The notes: generated by a model from the sequence alone, not told the origin. A stretch of 64,000 bases of DNA from GWB1-38-13 sp964488535 (GCA_964488535.1 CAZAUT010000003.1:6962-70961); one strand, 5' to 3'. Shown: positions 16,250-24,812, counted from the stretch's first letter. Translations and numbers: made by a program.

Positions 16250-17272
16250 TCAAAACAACATACCTTGCTCACTTACAGAGTTTATATCTTTCAACTTAAC
16301 CTTCTCTTGACCAATCTCTGGTTTTGAGTTTGATAGTCTCCGCAGGAGACTTTTGAATCCATACTCCATAAAAAGCCCTACGGCTTTCTCGCTTCCCAAA
16401 TCCCACTCCCCCATTTTTTTAATATCAATTTCTGTCGGAACGTTGGTGTCAATTGTCGCCAATTCGTACGACAGGTCGGCTCCTTCCCTGTCTTTCTCTA
16501 ATTTATTTCTTACATTTGGATTTATTTCCGACAGGTGTTTATAAACATTCTCCTTCGTTTTATATTTTGTCAATAAGTCCCTCGCCGTTTTCGGACCAAT
16601 CCCTGCCACTCCGGGGTAATTGTCCGACGAATCTCCAACCAACGCTTTATAATCAACCATTTGTTTGGGCTCAAAATCAAATTCTTGCTTTACCTCTTCA
16701 ACTCCGTATAATTTCCCTTCTTTTAATCCTTTTACCGGAACATAGACCTTCACTTTGTCATTTATGAGCTGAAAAATATCCCGATCGCCGGTGACGATGA
16801 TAACTTTGTCGATCAGAGTAGAAGAGCGGGAGAGCGGGAGAGTAGAAGTTCTTATTGATTTCTGATTTTTCTCATGTTTCTTACTTACACTCTTCCACTC
16901 TTTTACTCTTATACTCTGCTTGGCAAGCGTCCCAAGCACATCATCCGCCTCAAACCCCGCTTTCTCATAAACCGGAATTCCAAATGCTTCCAAAACATCG
17001 TGCATTTTGGTAATTTGTTGGGAAAGAAAGTCATCCATTTCAGGACGCTGTGATTGATAGTGAATATACTTTTCTTTTCTGAAAGTCTTTTCCGGGCGGT
17101 CAAAACAAACCGCAATATGGGTGGGTTTAATGTCGTTTATAAGTCCCAGAAGCATTGAAACAAATCCATAAACAGCATTTATAGGTTCTCCTTTTTTAGT
17201 CGTTAAGGGAGGCAAAGCATGATACGCCCGATGCATGATCGCATTTCCGTCAATAAGAATCAGTTTTGACAT
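16250..17272 (-). CDS. 5'-3' exonuclease (PolA N-terminal/FEN type), free-standing
   Basis: This 340-residue protein corresponds to the 5' nuclease domain of DNA polymerase I without a polymerase. It would remove RNA primers and flaps. It begins KLILIDGNAIMHRAYHALPP, followed by FDRPEKTFR, the acidic cluster FEADDVLGTLA, VTGDRDIFQL and the helix-hairpin-helix GVAGIGPKTA, all conserved metal- or DNA-binding features. DNA 16818-16852 and 16885-16917 are CTCTTCTACTC repeats that add about 30 residues (including KKHEKNQKS) between the ADDV and TGDRD motifs. That is the loop where the family tolerates length change. Confidence 0.9.
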   Translation of the reverse strand: MSKLILIDGNAIMHRAYHALPPLTTKKGEPINAVYGFVSMLLGLINDIKPTHIAVCFDRPEKTFRKEKYIHYQSQRPEMDDFLSQQITKMHDVLEAFGIPVYEKAGFEADDVLGTLAKQSIRVKEWKSVSKKHEKNQKSIRTSTLPLSRSSTLIDKVIIVTGDRDIFQLINDKVKVYVPVKGLKEGKLYGVEEVKQEFDFEPKQMVDYKALVGDSSDNYPGVAGIGPKTARDLLTKYKTKENVYKHLSEINPNVRNKLEKDREGADLSYELATIDTNVPTEIDIKKMGEWDLGSEKAVGLFMEYGFKSLLRRLSNSKPEIGQEKVKLKDINSVSEQGMLF

Positions 17273-17337
17273 TATTGAATTTTAACACCTTTATCCCATA
17301 AAGTTGACATTCACACACACTAAGATACCGGTGATGA

Positions 17338-17696
17338 TTGAAAAGTTTGGTCAATATGGAATAGACAGAGCGATTTCGGATAGAATTTTAGCTACGAGCA
17401 GTGGTACCAAGAAGCGAGAAGAGACTCCATTCAGGAAATAAAAAGGGCTGCATTTAACAGTAATGAAAGACTTGCGGTACTACTCGGTATACTCCAACAC
17501 TTCTTGGGAAATCAACCAAAAATGCTTAAAAGTGAAGCTCTTGGCTGGCAAAGTAAAAAAATATTGATGGGTATAAAGAGGTATTCCAAACTGCCAATCA
17601 CCCCGGATTGGAATTTGTGACCGAATACAGACGCGACGGCGTCGGGCAGTTATACGCATACGACAGGCAATTCGTTTATACTCCTTTGGACAAGTA
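17338..17696 (+). pseudogene. Frameshifted remnant of an unidentified gene
   Basis: Three consecutive plus-strand reading frames together give one plausible protein. MIEKFGQYGIDRAISDRI starts in one frame; SYEQWYQEARRDSIQEIK through ALGWQSKKILMG continues in a second; and KEVFQTANHPGLEFVTEY to QFVYTPLDK and a stop follows in a third. Two frameshifts are therefore needed, at about 17388 and 17570. I do not recognise the family. It could also reflect sequencing errors. Confidence 0.5.
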
Positions 17697-17802
17697 AGCG
17701 GCATCAAACGTTTTAAAAAACACTCGCGATGTCTGTATCCTCTCGGATATTTTTCGGTGAACTGTATCACCGAAAAAGGTGTTCAAGGAGAAGCTTACCC
17801 CA

Positions 17803-18021
17803 TTACCAACCTTTATCTGGAACAAATTCTGTCGAGCCGGTTATCGAAACAGATTTCGCACCACAACGGTGTCCTTTTTCGTTTCTTGCAGACACTGCAA
17901 AAGCTGCCGCCTTAGACCTTCCTTCGGGGGTATTTAAAAAAGTTCTGCTTGCTTGTGTGCACGCTTGTCCACCATCTCCGTGATAGTGAACGATTACATA
18001 TTCACAACCTTCAGCCTTCAT
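17803..18021 (-). CDS. Small hypothetical protein
   Basis: A 72-residue reading frame with no recognised family. It contains YVIVHYHGDGGQACTQAS and a basic middle. There is no Shine-Dalgarno sequence before the ATG at 18021. It follows the 64-residue gene at 18047 by 25 bases on the same strand, so the two may form an operon. The length and lack of any landmark keep confidence low; it could be a remnant like its neighbour at 17338-17696. Confidence 0.35.
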   Translation of the reverse strand: MKAEGCEYVIVHYHGDGGQACTQASRTFLNTPEGRSKAAAFAVSARNEKGHRCGAKSVSITGSTEFVPDKGW

Positions 18022-18046
18022 ACGGATTGTTCAATATAAATATTTA

Positions 18047-18241
18047 TTACACGCCATCCTGTCTCTTGTCGTATTCCCGCATTCTTCCGATATAATTTCC
18101 ATCCATCATTGCGCGCCAAGCCGTTCCGTCTTCATCGTACACCGGATGCACAACTTCCTTCCTTTTGAGTCTTATACTCCAATTCTGAAAAGCAGTTAAA
18201 AATGGTGATTTTTTTGTCTCTTTCGGTTTTTCAATAGTCAT
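18047..18241 (-). CDS. Small basic hypothetical protein
   Basis: This 64-residue protein begins MTIEKPKETKKSPF. The start at 18241 is favoured because AGGAGG lies eight bases upstream of the ATG, while an upstream GTG at 18250 would overlap that site. The sequence is rich in Lys and Arg and ends in GNYIGRMREYDKRQDGV; no domain is recognised. It lies between FtsH and the 72-residue ORF. Confidence 0.55.
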   Translation of the reverse strand: MTIEKPKETKKSPFLTAFQNWSIRLKRKEVVHPVYDEDGTAWRAMMDGNYIGRMREYDKRQDGV

Positions 18242-18310
18242 CTTCTTCACCTCCTGACTTCTCTACATCCCTCCCAATATCCTAGTATCTTAATATCTTA
18301 ATATCTTTCC

Positions 18311-20290
18311 CTATTTCTTCCCCACAATCTTCTCAAACTGTTCCCGATCGAGCGTTTCTGTTTTCAAAAGTTCACTGGCTACATTATCAAGTTTTACCTT
18401 ATTTTTCTTAACCAGGACAACTGCTTCTTTATACGCTGTATCCATAATTTTTTTGATTTCCATATCTACTTTCTCCTGCATTGCCGGAGAAACATTGGCC
18501 GGCTCGTAAAACATTGCTTTTCCCATTTCGTCCGCTTCGTACTGCGGTCCCAGGTTGATCGGCCCCAAGGGACTCATTCCGAATTCGACAACCATTGCCC
18601 GCGCAAGACGGGTTGCCTGTTCGATATCACTGCTTGCACCGCTGGTCATTTCATTAAATATCAATTCTTCCGCAGCCCGCCCTCCCAGCATAGCGGAGAT
18701 TTGCTCTTTTATTCTTGAACGGGTTTCGTGAGTTCGGTCCGCTGCAGGAGGAATAAGGGTATGTCCGAGACTTATCCCCCGCGCAACAATTGAAATCCTC
18801 TGAACCGGATCCATGTGGGGAAGAAAGTGAGTAACAATGGCGTGTCCGGCTTCATGGTATGCAGTTATTTTTTTGTCCTCCTCGCTTTGAAGACGCTTTT
18901 TCGCAGGTCCAAGTTTGACCTTAGTCCCTGCTTCCTCAATATCCTTCTGTTCGATCGCTTCCTTATTCTCACGCGCTGCCAGAATCGCAGATTCGTTCAG
19001 TACATTTTCAAGATCGGCTCCCGAATACCCCACTGTCGAATCCGCAACCTTTTCCCAGTTAATGTCTTTAACAAATTTTTTTCCTTTGGCATGAATTTTT
19101 AAAATTGCCAATCGGCCGTCTTTATCCGGCATATCAAGCATTACACGCCTGTCAAAACGGCCCGGACGAAGAAGAGCCGGGTCCAAAAGATCCCCTCTGT
19201 TTGTCGCTGCTATAACTACAACATTATCATTCGAAGTAAATCCGTCCATCTCAACCAAAATCTGATTTAACGTCTGTTCGCGCTCGTCATGTCCGCCAAC
19301 GATTCCACGCCCGCGTTGTCTTCCGATTGCATCAATCTCGTCAATAAATATTATTGAAGGTGACTGTGTTTTAGCAGTTGAAAACAGATCGCGCACGCGA
19401 CTGGCACCAACACCCACAAGCATTTCCATAAACTCACTTCCGGCCATGGAAAAGAAAGGCACGCCGGCTTCACCCGCTACCGCCTTGGCCAAAAGGGTTT
19501 TTCCAACACCCGAAGGTCCGAATAAAAGCACTCCCTTAGGCGTTCTTGCTCCGATCTTCTGATACTTTGCCGGATTTTTCAAAAAATCTACAATTTCCAC
19601 CAACTCTTTCTTTGCCTCGTCAACTCCCGCTACATCAGAAAAAGTGACATTTTGTTTTCCTTTTGAAAAAAGTTTTGCTTTGCTTCTGCCGAAAGAAAAG
19701 ATGTCCTGTGCACTCCTGTTTTGGGCTCGAAGGACAGCAAAAAATATCGCTCCGAAAAGAACTACCGGAAGAAGGATTCCCAATATCTCACCGAAAGAAT
19801 TAGAAAGCGATTGGTCAACAACCCGATATTTTATATCTGACGGTTGTTTGTTTATTTTTTCAAGTAATTCCGCCAAGCTGTCCGACGGTTCTTTTGTGGT
19901 TGTTTTTACGCTTCCATCCTGATATGTCAGTACCAGTTTTGAATCCTGAACAATAATTTCTTTTACTTTACTTTCTTTAATATCAGTTAAAGCCTGAGAG
20001 ATATCAAGCTTCTGGTCGGTATTGGCAATTTCAAAAATCGAGAGTATAAAAGGCGCAAAAAAGATAAAGAGCATAAAGGCCAGAAGCATTTTCCAAAGGT
20101 TTATACGCAGTTTTACCTCCACTTTCTTTTCGGCCGGTTTTCCATATTTTCCCTTTTTTCCGTCCTTTCCGTTCTTAACCTTTTTTTCCAATGCTGGCTT
20201 TTTCTCTTTTTTCTGATCCTCTTTTACAATTCGCTCAAGATCCTTCAGAGATTTTATCTTTACAAATTTTATTTTAGGAATTATTGACAT
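18311..20290 (-). CDS. ftsH: ATP-dependent zinc metalloprotease FtsH
   Basis: FtsH is a membrane-bound AAA+ protease that degrades misfolded membrane and some soluble proteins. The 659-residue protein has a charged N-terminal cytoplasmic part (about 1-60, lysine-rich), two membrane helices (about 65-87 and 165-187) around a periplasmic domain, an AAA module with Walker A GPSGVGKT, Walker B IIFIDEIDAIGR and the second region of homology, and the zinc site HEAGH. The start used is the ATG at 20290 (MSIIPKIKF). The extended lysine-rich N-terminus before the first helix is longer than in E. coli. Confidence 0.97.
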   Translation of the reverse strand: MSIIPKIKFVKIKSLKDLERIVKEDQKKEKKPALEKKVKNGKDGKKGKYGKPAEKKVEVKLRINLWKMLLAFMLFIFFAPFILSIFEIANTDQKLDISQALTDIKESKVKEIIVQDSKLVLTYQDGSVKTTTKEPSDSLAELLEKINKQPSDIKYRVVDQSLSNSFGEILGILLPVVLFGAIFFAVLRAQNRSAQDIFSFGRSKAKLFSKGKQNVTFSDVAGVDEAKKELVEIVDFLKNPAKYQKIGARTPKGVLLFGPSGVGKTLLAKAVAGEAGVPFFSMAGSEFMEMLVGVGASRVRDLFSTAKTQSPSIIFIDEIDAIGRQRGRGIVGGHDEREQTLNQILVEMDGFTSNDNVVVIAATNRGDLLDPALLRPGRFDRRVMLDMPDKDGRLAILKIHAKGKKFVKDINWEKVADSTVGYSGADLENVLNESAILAARENKEAIEQKDIEEAGTKVKLGPAKKRLQSEEDKKITAYHEAGHAIVTHFLPHMDPVQRISIVARGISLGHTLIPPAADRTHETRSRIKEQISAMLGGRAAEELIFNEMTSGASSDIEQATRLARAMVVEFGMSPLGPINLGPQYEADEMGKAMFYEPANVSPAMQEKVDMEIKKIMDTAYKEAVVLVKKNKVKLDNVASELLKTETLDREQFEKIVGKK

Positions 20291-20458
20291 GTTAATAAAC
20301 AAGGAGAATTATAGCACGGAGAGTATTAATTTCTAATTACTAATTTCAAATTTCTAAACAAGCTCAAATTACGCAATTCCCAACTATAAAAATGTCCCAT
20401 TTTGACATTTGGGTTTGGGACTTGATTTGTCATTAGGTTAATCAGGTCAATTAGAAAT

Positions 20459-20938
20459 TTACATCACCCTCGTTCCATTCGGTACTTTTTCCATTGGAGT
20501 AAGTAGTACCGGTTTGTCGGAAACTTCCTCATCCCCTATTTTTATGGGTTTATCCAATATCAAATCTGCTGCCATCATCATTCCTTCACTATAGTCCCCC
20601 TCGGGACCAATTTTCTTTTTTTCCATATTAACTACAAAGGGAAATTGTTTTCCGATGAGATCGTCCGGCTTGAAAAAGTGCATTATGCCTGCAAAAATCG
20701 TAATTGGGGCCGATTTTTGCCCTGAGCGACCAAGAGGAGCCGAAGAGCTATTGCCGTCATTCTGGCCCAGTCCAGAATCTGACTCTGTCATCCTGAGCGT
20801 AGTCGAAGGATCTTTCTTTGTATCACCTACGTCTACAGTTAACTTCATCACCCAATGGCTCCACTCCGGCACTACTGCCTCAACAACAGTCCCAATCCTA
20901 ATGTCTAATTGTTTGAACTGGTTAAAAGTAACGTTCAT
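20459..20938 (-). CDS. tRNA-binding (EMAP/CsaA-like) OB-fold protein with a repeat insert
   Basis: This 159-residue protein has the OB-fold of the MetRS C-terminal domain and CsaA (FNQFKQLDIRIGTVVEAV, later GIMHFFKPDDLIGKQFPFVVN and EGMMMAA). These proteins bind the outer corner of tRNA, as stand-alone subunits or chaperone-like factors. About 40 residues in the middle (DPSTTLRMTESDSGL and following, DNA about 20720-20815) do not belong to the fold. They are encoded by a repeat containing TCATCCTGAGCGTAGTCGAA, a sequence well known as a dispersed element in other genomes. The flanking strands are intact, so the insert probably forms a loop. Confidence 0.85.
   Translation of the reverse strand: MNVTFNQFKQLDIRIGTVVEAVVPEWSHWVMKLTVDVGDTKKDPSTTLRMTESDSGLGQNDGNSSSAPLGRSGQKSAPITIFAGIMHFFKPDDLIGKQFPFVVNMEKKKIGPEGDYSEGMMMAADLILDKPIKIGDEEVSDKPVLLTPMEKVPNGTRVM
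20720..20815. repeat. In-frame GAGCGTAGTCGAAGGATC-type repeat
   Basis: The unit containing CATCCTGAGCGTAGTCGAAG is joined to a second unit (TCTGGCCCAGTCCAGA) with partial dyad symmetry. A partly similar unit (CCTTCGACATTGCTCAGGG) overlaps the start of the GNAT gene at about 24186-24208. Confidence 0.65.
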
Positions 20939-20962
20939 ATGGCATGTATATTGTATAAAGTA

Positions 20963-21343
20963 TTACGAATTATGTATTTTTTCAACTCCTTTTATTAAAC
21001 CATTAATTAGTTTATGAACAACAATCGTCTGATTATCTAAAACCTCAAAATTGTGCATATCAAGATAATTTACTCCACGGGCAATAATTATTTGATTTTG
21101 AAGCTCGGTTAACGACCCCTGAGCCATAGTATAAAACTGAATTTTTTCCTTTCTCGTCCGTCTACTAAAACCCTCTGCAACATTACTTGAAACTGAAACG
21201 ACAGCCCTTCTCATTTGAGAAACAAGTGCATATATCTCCTTTTGAGGAAAACGTTCTGTAACTTTGTAAATTAATATTACTAATCTATAAGCTTCTTTCC
21301 AGGCATTCAAATCAGAAAACCTACGAATTTTCTCCTCATACAT
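20963..21343 (-). CDS. Four-helix-bundle protein, S23 family (copy 3 of 6)
   Basis: A 126-residue family member very similar to copy 2: FSDLNAWKEAYRLVILIYK, FPQKE, RRAVVSVSSNVAEGFSRR and a C-terminal HKLINGLIKG. The gene is bordered by ATACATAAT-type repeat units facing each other (about 20969-20977 and 21338-21346). Its start codon again lies at the edge of the repeat. It separates the CsaA-like gene from the T-box operon and has no obvious functional link to either. Confidence 0.9.
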   Translation of the reverse strand: MYEEKIRRFSDLNAWKEAYRLVILIYKVTERFPQKEIYALVSQMRRAVVSVSSNVAEGFSRRTRKEKIQFYTMAQGSLTELQNQIIIARGVNYLDMHNFEVLDNQTIVVHKLINGLIKGVEKIHNS

Positions 21344-21430
21344 AATACCTAATTCAAAATACTATATTCAACAGAGCCCAACCTTCTCATACACTTACCT
21401 CAAATTCTTCCCTGAAAAAATTTGTAGACG

Positions 21431-22930
21431 TTACCCGTTCAATTTATTGATAATTCCAATAACTTCGTATACTTCACGCATCGTTTCTTTTGCAACAAGT
21501 CTGGCTTTTTCGGCACCTTTTTTCAAGATATTCCTGGCTAAATCGATATTATTCTCAAGTTCATTCCTTCTCTTTCTAGCTTCGGTGAATTTGCGTTTAT
21601 GGGCTTCAAACAATTTCTCCTTTACCTCTACATCACCAACTTTTCCTTCCCGGTATTTTGTTTTCAGGTCGTCAACCTCTTCTTTGTCGTCGTTTATTAT
21701 ATCGTGATAAATAAATACAGGATTTCCCTCAACCTTCCCCGGATCCGTTGCTTTCTTCCTATTGGGGTCCGTATAGCTTCCCATAATCTGTCTTCTTATT
21801 GCCGTTTCGTCATCAAAAATTCCAATAATATTTCCCAAACTTTTACTCATTTTTCTTTCTCCGTCAGTACCCACAACTCTGCCATTGGCACCCGTTTTAA
21901 TTAACGGCTCCGGAACCGTAAAAACCTCCCCATGAACCCTATTGAAATTTCTTGCCGTTTCGCGCGCGAACTCAACGTGCTGTCTCTGGTCATCACCAAC
22001 AGGAACCCCGTCGGGTTTATAAAGCAAAATATCTGCTGTCATTAATATGGGGTAATTAAAAAGTCCCATATTGATATCCTCTTTTGAAACCCCTTTAGCC
22101 AGTTTGTCTTTAAAGGCATGCATCCGGTTTGCCAAGCCAAAGGGAACGTAATTGGCTAAAACAATTGCCAACATACTGTGTTCTGGTACATCCGACTGAC
22201 GGAAGTAAATCCCTTTTTCGGGATCAAGCCCCAAGGCAATGTAGTCAAAAACGTTACTGACAATACACTTTTCAAGTTCATCTTTGTCTTGAACGGTTGT
22301 TAAAGCGTGTAAATCTGCAACAAAATAAAACGATTCAACCCCTTTTTCCAATAATTCAAATTGGGGTTTAACTGCACCGGCGTAATTACCAAGATGAAGC
22401 GTGTTCCCGCTTGGAGTAATCCCGGACAATACCCTCTTGGCTACTCTTTGCGTTACTCCTTCTTCAATAAAATCACCAATAACTGCATTGGTTACTTTCT
22501 GTAAAATTTCTGGTTTTATCTTTAAATCGTGTTCAAAGCTGCCGGTTCCACCATAGGCATATTCTCTTTCAAGAATTGTCTCATCCATCAAGGTTAATAA
22601 ATGTGTGACCATTGGAGTAGCCCCCTTTAAAGCACTTGTTACTTTTTTTATTTCATCTTCTGAAGCCATCTTAAGATCTGGGGTATTGAGATAAATCTTA
22701 ATTTTTTCTGTATCCAATTTATGATCGTCTCTCCTAAAAACGGCAATAAATTTTTTATCGGTTTTAAAAATAAGTGTTGAAACACCATCTTCGGCACCAA
22801 TATTTAAAAACTCCAAACCTTCCTCCACAGTTTTAATTGGTGGATGTTTGATAATTTCATATTCCACACCTAAATTATCAAGTTCTTTCTGAAGTTCCTG
22901 CAATCTTCTATTTTCAATTTTGTCTTTCAT
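21431..22930 (-). CDS. trpS: Tryptophanyl-tRNA synthetase with N-terminal YbaK-like domain
   Basis: This 499-residue protein charges tRNA-Trp. The C-terminal part (about 165-499) is a class I synthetase with the HIGH-like motif TPSGNTLHLGN and the KMSKS motif GERKMSKSLGN. The N-terminal part (about 1-155) resembles the YbaK/ProX aminoacyl-tRNA deacylase fold: LGVEYEIIKHPP, TLIFKTDKKFIAVFRRDDHKLD and GATPMVTHLL. Ordinary TrpRS lacks this domain and is about 330 residues long. The fusion suggests linked editing of mischarged tRNA or a binding role; this is inference. The start overlaps the upstream gene stop by four bases, and a T-box leader lies ahead of the operon. Confidence 0.93.
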   Translation of the reverse strand: MKDKIENRRLQELQKELDNLGVEYEIIKHPPIKTVEEGLEFLNIGAEDGVSTLIFKTDKKFIAVFRRDDHKLDTEKIKIYLNTPDLKMASEDEIKKVTSALKGATPMVTHLLTLMDETILEREYAYGGTGSFEHDLKIKPEILQKVTNAVIGDFIEEGVTQRVAKRVLSGITPSGNTLHLGNYAGAVKPQFELLEKGVESFYFVADLHALTTVQDKDELEKCIVSNVFDYIALGLDPEKGIYFRQSDVPEHSMLAIVLANYVPFGLANRMHAFKDKLAKGVSKEDINMGLFNYPILMTADILLYKPDGVPVGDDQRQHVEFARETARNFNRVHGEVFTVPEPLIKTGANGRVVGTDGERKMSKSLGNIIGIFDDETAIRRQIMGSYTDPNRKKATDPGKVEGNPVFIYHDIINDDKEEVDDLKTKYREGKVGDVEVKEKLFEAHKRKFTEARKRRNELENNIDLARNILKKGAEKARLVAKETMREVYEVIGIINKLNG

Positions 22931-23568
22931 ACATCTTTTAATATTTTAGCTTTTAAACCAAAAAAATCATATGCATTTTCTCCGGCAAGTACAGGATAGA
23001 AATTCTCGTTTGAGTCATTGTATACCTGAAAGTTAATATAATCGCCTTTATTTTTGATCTTATCATAAACCTCATATACGGTGATTTTACTTTTAATACA
23101 TCCTTTCTTTCTAATTGTCTCAATTATATTAAGTGTTCGTTCAAACGATTTTGGGTCGGTATGGTTTCCGACTTCAATCGATACGCCATTTCGATAATTA
23201 ATCAAGGCATGTCCTTTTTTAATATTATGTTTCATATAAACAATATCTTTGATACCAAGGGTTTTTGCAAAATTCAACATTTTCAAATCAACCATAATTA
23301 CAAATGGTTTTGACATGGCAGAAAATGTATGAAGGTCAATGACAATGGTTTTTTTGTCAATCTTATATAAAACCTCCCGGGCTCGTTTTTCTTCATAACT
23401 ATTACCCTTTTTTCCAAATGATGCGTTCATGTCTATTTGAATAAACCGCTTTCCCAGACTAAGTGCTTTTTTATTCGCAATAATTTGCCTTACTCCGGAA
23501 GAAGCCAAAGCCAAAACAGGCATGGGTTCGTCTCCGTGTATTGCTGTTACAAATTGTATATTTTTCAT
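22927..23568 (-). CDS. Succinylglutamate desuccinylase/aspartoacylase-family hydrolase
   Basis: This 213-residue zinc carboxypeptidase-like protein has the family landmarks HGDE (zinc ligands His and Glu), QIDMNASFG, VIDLHT (third ligand region) and GVSIEVGNH. Such enzymes deacylate N-acyl amino acids. It lies between a GNAT acetyltransferase gene (two bases) and trpS (4-base overlap), all under one T-box leader. Acetylation and deacylation of an amino acid or aminoacyl compound is a tempting joint role, but the substrate is unknown. Confidence 0.8.
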   Translation of the reverse strand: MKNIQFVTAIHGDEPMPVLALASSGVRQIIANKKALSLGKRFIQIDMNASFGKKGNSYEEKRAREVLYKIDKKTIVIDLHTFSAMSKPFVIMVDLKMLNFAKTLGIKDIVYMKHNIKKGHALINYRNGVSIEVGNHTDPKSFERTLNIIETIRKKGCIKSKITVYEVYDKIKNKGDYINFQVYNDSNENFYPVLAGENAYDFFGLKAKILKDV

Positions 23569-23570
23569 AA

Positions 23571-24200
23571 TTAACTCTCCTTTACATATCCGGCAAAAAT
23601 AATCGCATCGCCCCGCAGATGGTCAAACCCATTTCCCTTAATTGCGATCGAATCAAATTTTTTGATGTCGCCATACAAACTCGAGCCGCCATATCGTCCT
23701 CTATCAAACGGACCAATCTCTGACATCTGCAAATTTCTCGTTCCAATCAATTCAGCAATCTCCACAGACATATGAAAATCATAATGAGAAATTTTCTCTC
23801 CAAGTTTTCGCATAATAAATGATTGTGTATGAAAAGCCAAAACATCTGAACCACATTCTCTTATATCGTTTTCTAAAAATGTCTTCGCAAATCCATTTCC
23901 CCGCACCGACTCTGACGTTATAATTCCTTCAAGGTGATATACACTCATATTTCGATAAAATCTCAAGCTTGTTGCTATAAACGCAACCGATTTACCGTTT
24001 TTATCTTGAGCTATCCTCAATCTATCACAATCAATCACATGGTCATAAACATCTTTATACAAAGCATCTGTAACGGTTCTCATAAAACCTTCTGCTGTTA
24101 ATGGTGTAAGTGAAAGAGCCAAATTGTGTTTATGATTTTCGGATAAAGTTTCTTTTGGTCTTATAATTACTTCGCCAAAGTACCCCCTGCCCTTCGACAT
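23571..24200 (-). CDS. GNAT-family N-acetyltransferase
   Basis: The 209-residue protein has a GNAT core: a beta strand with MSVYHLEGIITSESVRGNGFAKTFLEN, where RGNGFA is the acetyl-CoA pyrophosphate loop (R/Q-x-x-G-x-G/A), and a following helix-strand with DVLAFHTQS. It would transfer an acetyl group to an amine. It is the first gene after the T-box leader, with about 100 bases between the leader terminator and its ATG. Its N-terminal codons overlap a short CCTTCGACATTGCTCAGGG repeat, so the exact start is a little uncertain. Confidence 0.78.
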   Translation of the reverse strand: MSKGRGYFGEVIIRPKETLSENHKHNLALSLTPLTAEGFMRTVTDALYKDVYDHVIDCDRLRIAQDKNGKSVAFIATSLRFYRNMSVYHLEGIITSESVRGNGFAKTFLENDIRECGSDVLAFHTQSFIMRKLGEKISHYDFHMSVEIAELIGTRNLQMSEIGPFDRGRYGGSSLYGDIKKFDSIAIKGNGFDHLRGDAIIFAGYVKES

Positions 24201-24302
24201 TGCTCAGGGTTAATAACCCATTTGCACTCTCAGAGCAAGAGGCTCCTTTCACAATGTTTGGTTCATATTCTTTTGACATATTTTTTTGTACACCAATAAC
24301 GC

Positions 24303-24350
24303 AAAAAACCCTTGCAAAACCACCACAAAATGATGATCTTACAAGGGTTC
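24303..24350 (-). terminator. T-box regulated intrinsic terminator
   Basis: On the minus strand AACCCTTG and CAAGGGTT form the stem, followed by TTTTTT. Its 5' arm overlaps the strand used by the antiterminator. Confidence 0.8.
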
Positions 24351-24603
24351 TTCAATTAAAGCTTATTGCCGTTCCGCAGCTTTAGCGAAGGACGGTGCCA
24401 CCTTGTTTTAATATCTTACCCCAACCAATAAAAAAGTCGCCTATCGGCGACAAACAGTTCGAATAAGATATCCTCATTATTCGGTACTCCGACTGTCTGC
24501 CGACATACCGTTGTGACGTGATGACGCTTCACTTGCGTGGTAGACTATCGCCTACCCGGCTCCGGGATCCCAACCAATCCCTTCACAGCCTTTTTTAAAT
24601 TAT
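24303..24603 (-). promoter_or_regulatory. T-box leader controlling the GNAT-aspartoacylase-trpS operon
   Basis: Reading the minus strand from the predicted start near 24603, a long structured leader ends with the T-box sequence AACAAGGTGGCACCG (24393-24407). Two exclusive pairings follow: ACAAGG of the T-box with CCUUGU (24341-24346) as antiterminator, or the terminator hairpin at 24303-24350. In T-boxes the bulge UGGN reads the uncharged tRNA end; here it is UGGC, which pairs with a G discriminator followed by CCA, as in tRNA-Trp. Uncharged tRNA-Trp would thus switch on trpS. A hairpin GTCGCC-GATA-GGCGAC (about 24432-24447) sits where stem III is expected. The specifier codon could not be located with confidence. 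Confidence 0.75.
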
Positions 24604-24609
24604 GTTGGT

Positions 24610-24638
24610 ATAGTACCAAAATTTCGAAATAATTGCAA
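24610..24638 (-). promoter_or_regulatory. Promoter of the T-box leader
   Basis: On the minus strand TTGCAA (24633-24638), a 17-base spacer and TACTAT (24610-24615), giving a start near 24603. Confidence 0.65.
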
Positions 24639-24725
24639 ACATACTGAAGTTGAAAAGAATTTTGACATGTCGATCTGCGATTGCCATAGCGATTTGAAAA
24701 ATCGGTATGTCGCAAAAATTTGCTG

Positions 24726-24797
24726 TGCCAAGGGAGAGGATCGAACTCTCGACATCGCGCTTATGAAACGCGCGCTCTACCACTGAGCTACCTTGGC
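24726..24797 (-). tRNA. tRNA-Met (CAT), complete
   Basis: A full cloverleaf: acceptor GCCAAGG/CCTTGGC, D-arm GCTC-AGTGGTA-GAGC, anticodon stem CGCGT/GCGCG with loop TTCATAA (anticodon CAT), variable ATGTC, T-arm GAGAG-TTCGATC-CTCTC, discriminator A. The CCA end is not encoded. The anticodon stem lacks the three G-C pairs of an initiator, so it is read as an elongator (or Ile2). It sits between CGCAAAAA-type inverted repeats (see findings), with a second tRNA-Met 5' half immediately upstream. Confidence 0.95.
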
Positions 24798-24812
24798 AAT
24801 ATTTTTTGCGCC

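Noticed and set aside
17480..17770. Minus-strand ORF of 96 residues
   Set aside because: It lies antisense to the better supported frameshifted remnant and has a composition typical of a shadow frame.
24430..24600. A separate small RNA (SRP RNA or 6S RNA) ended by the GTCGCC/GGCGAC hairpin with TTTTTT
   Set aside because: No SRP tetraloop motif or 6S-like bubble is visible, and the T-box just downstream on the same transcript explains the hairpin as its stem III.
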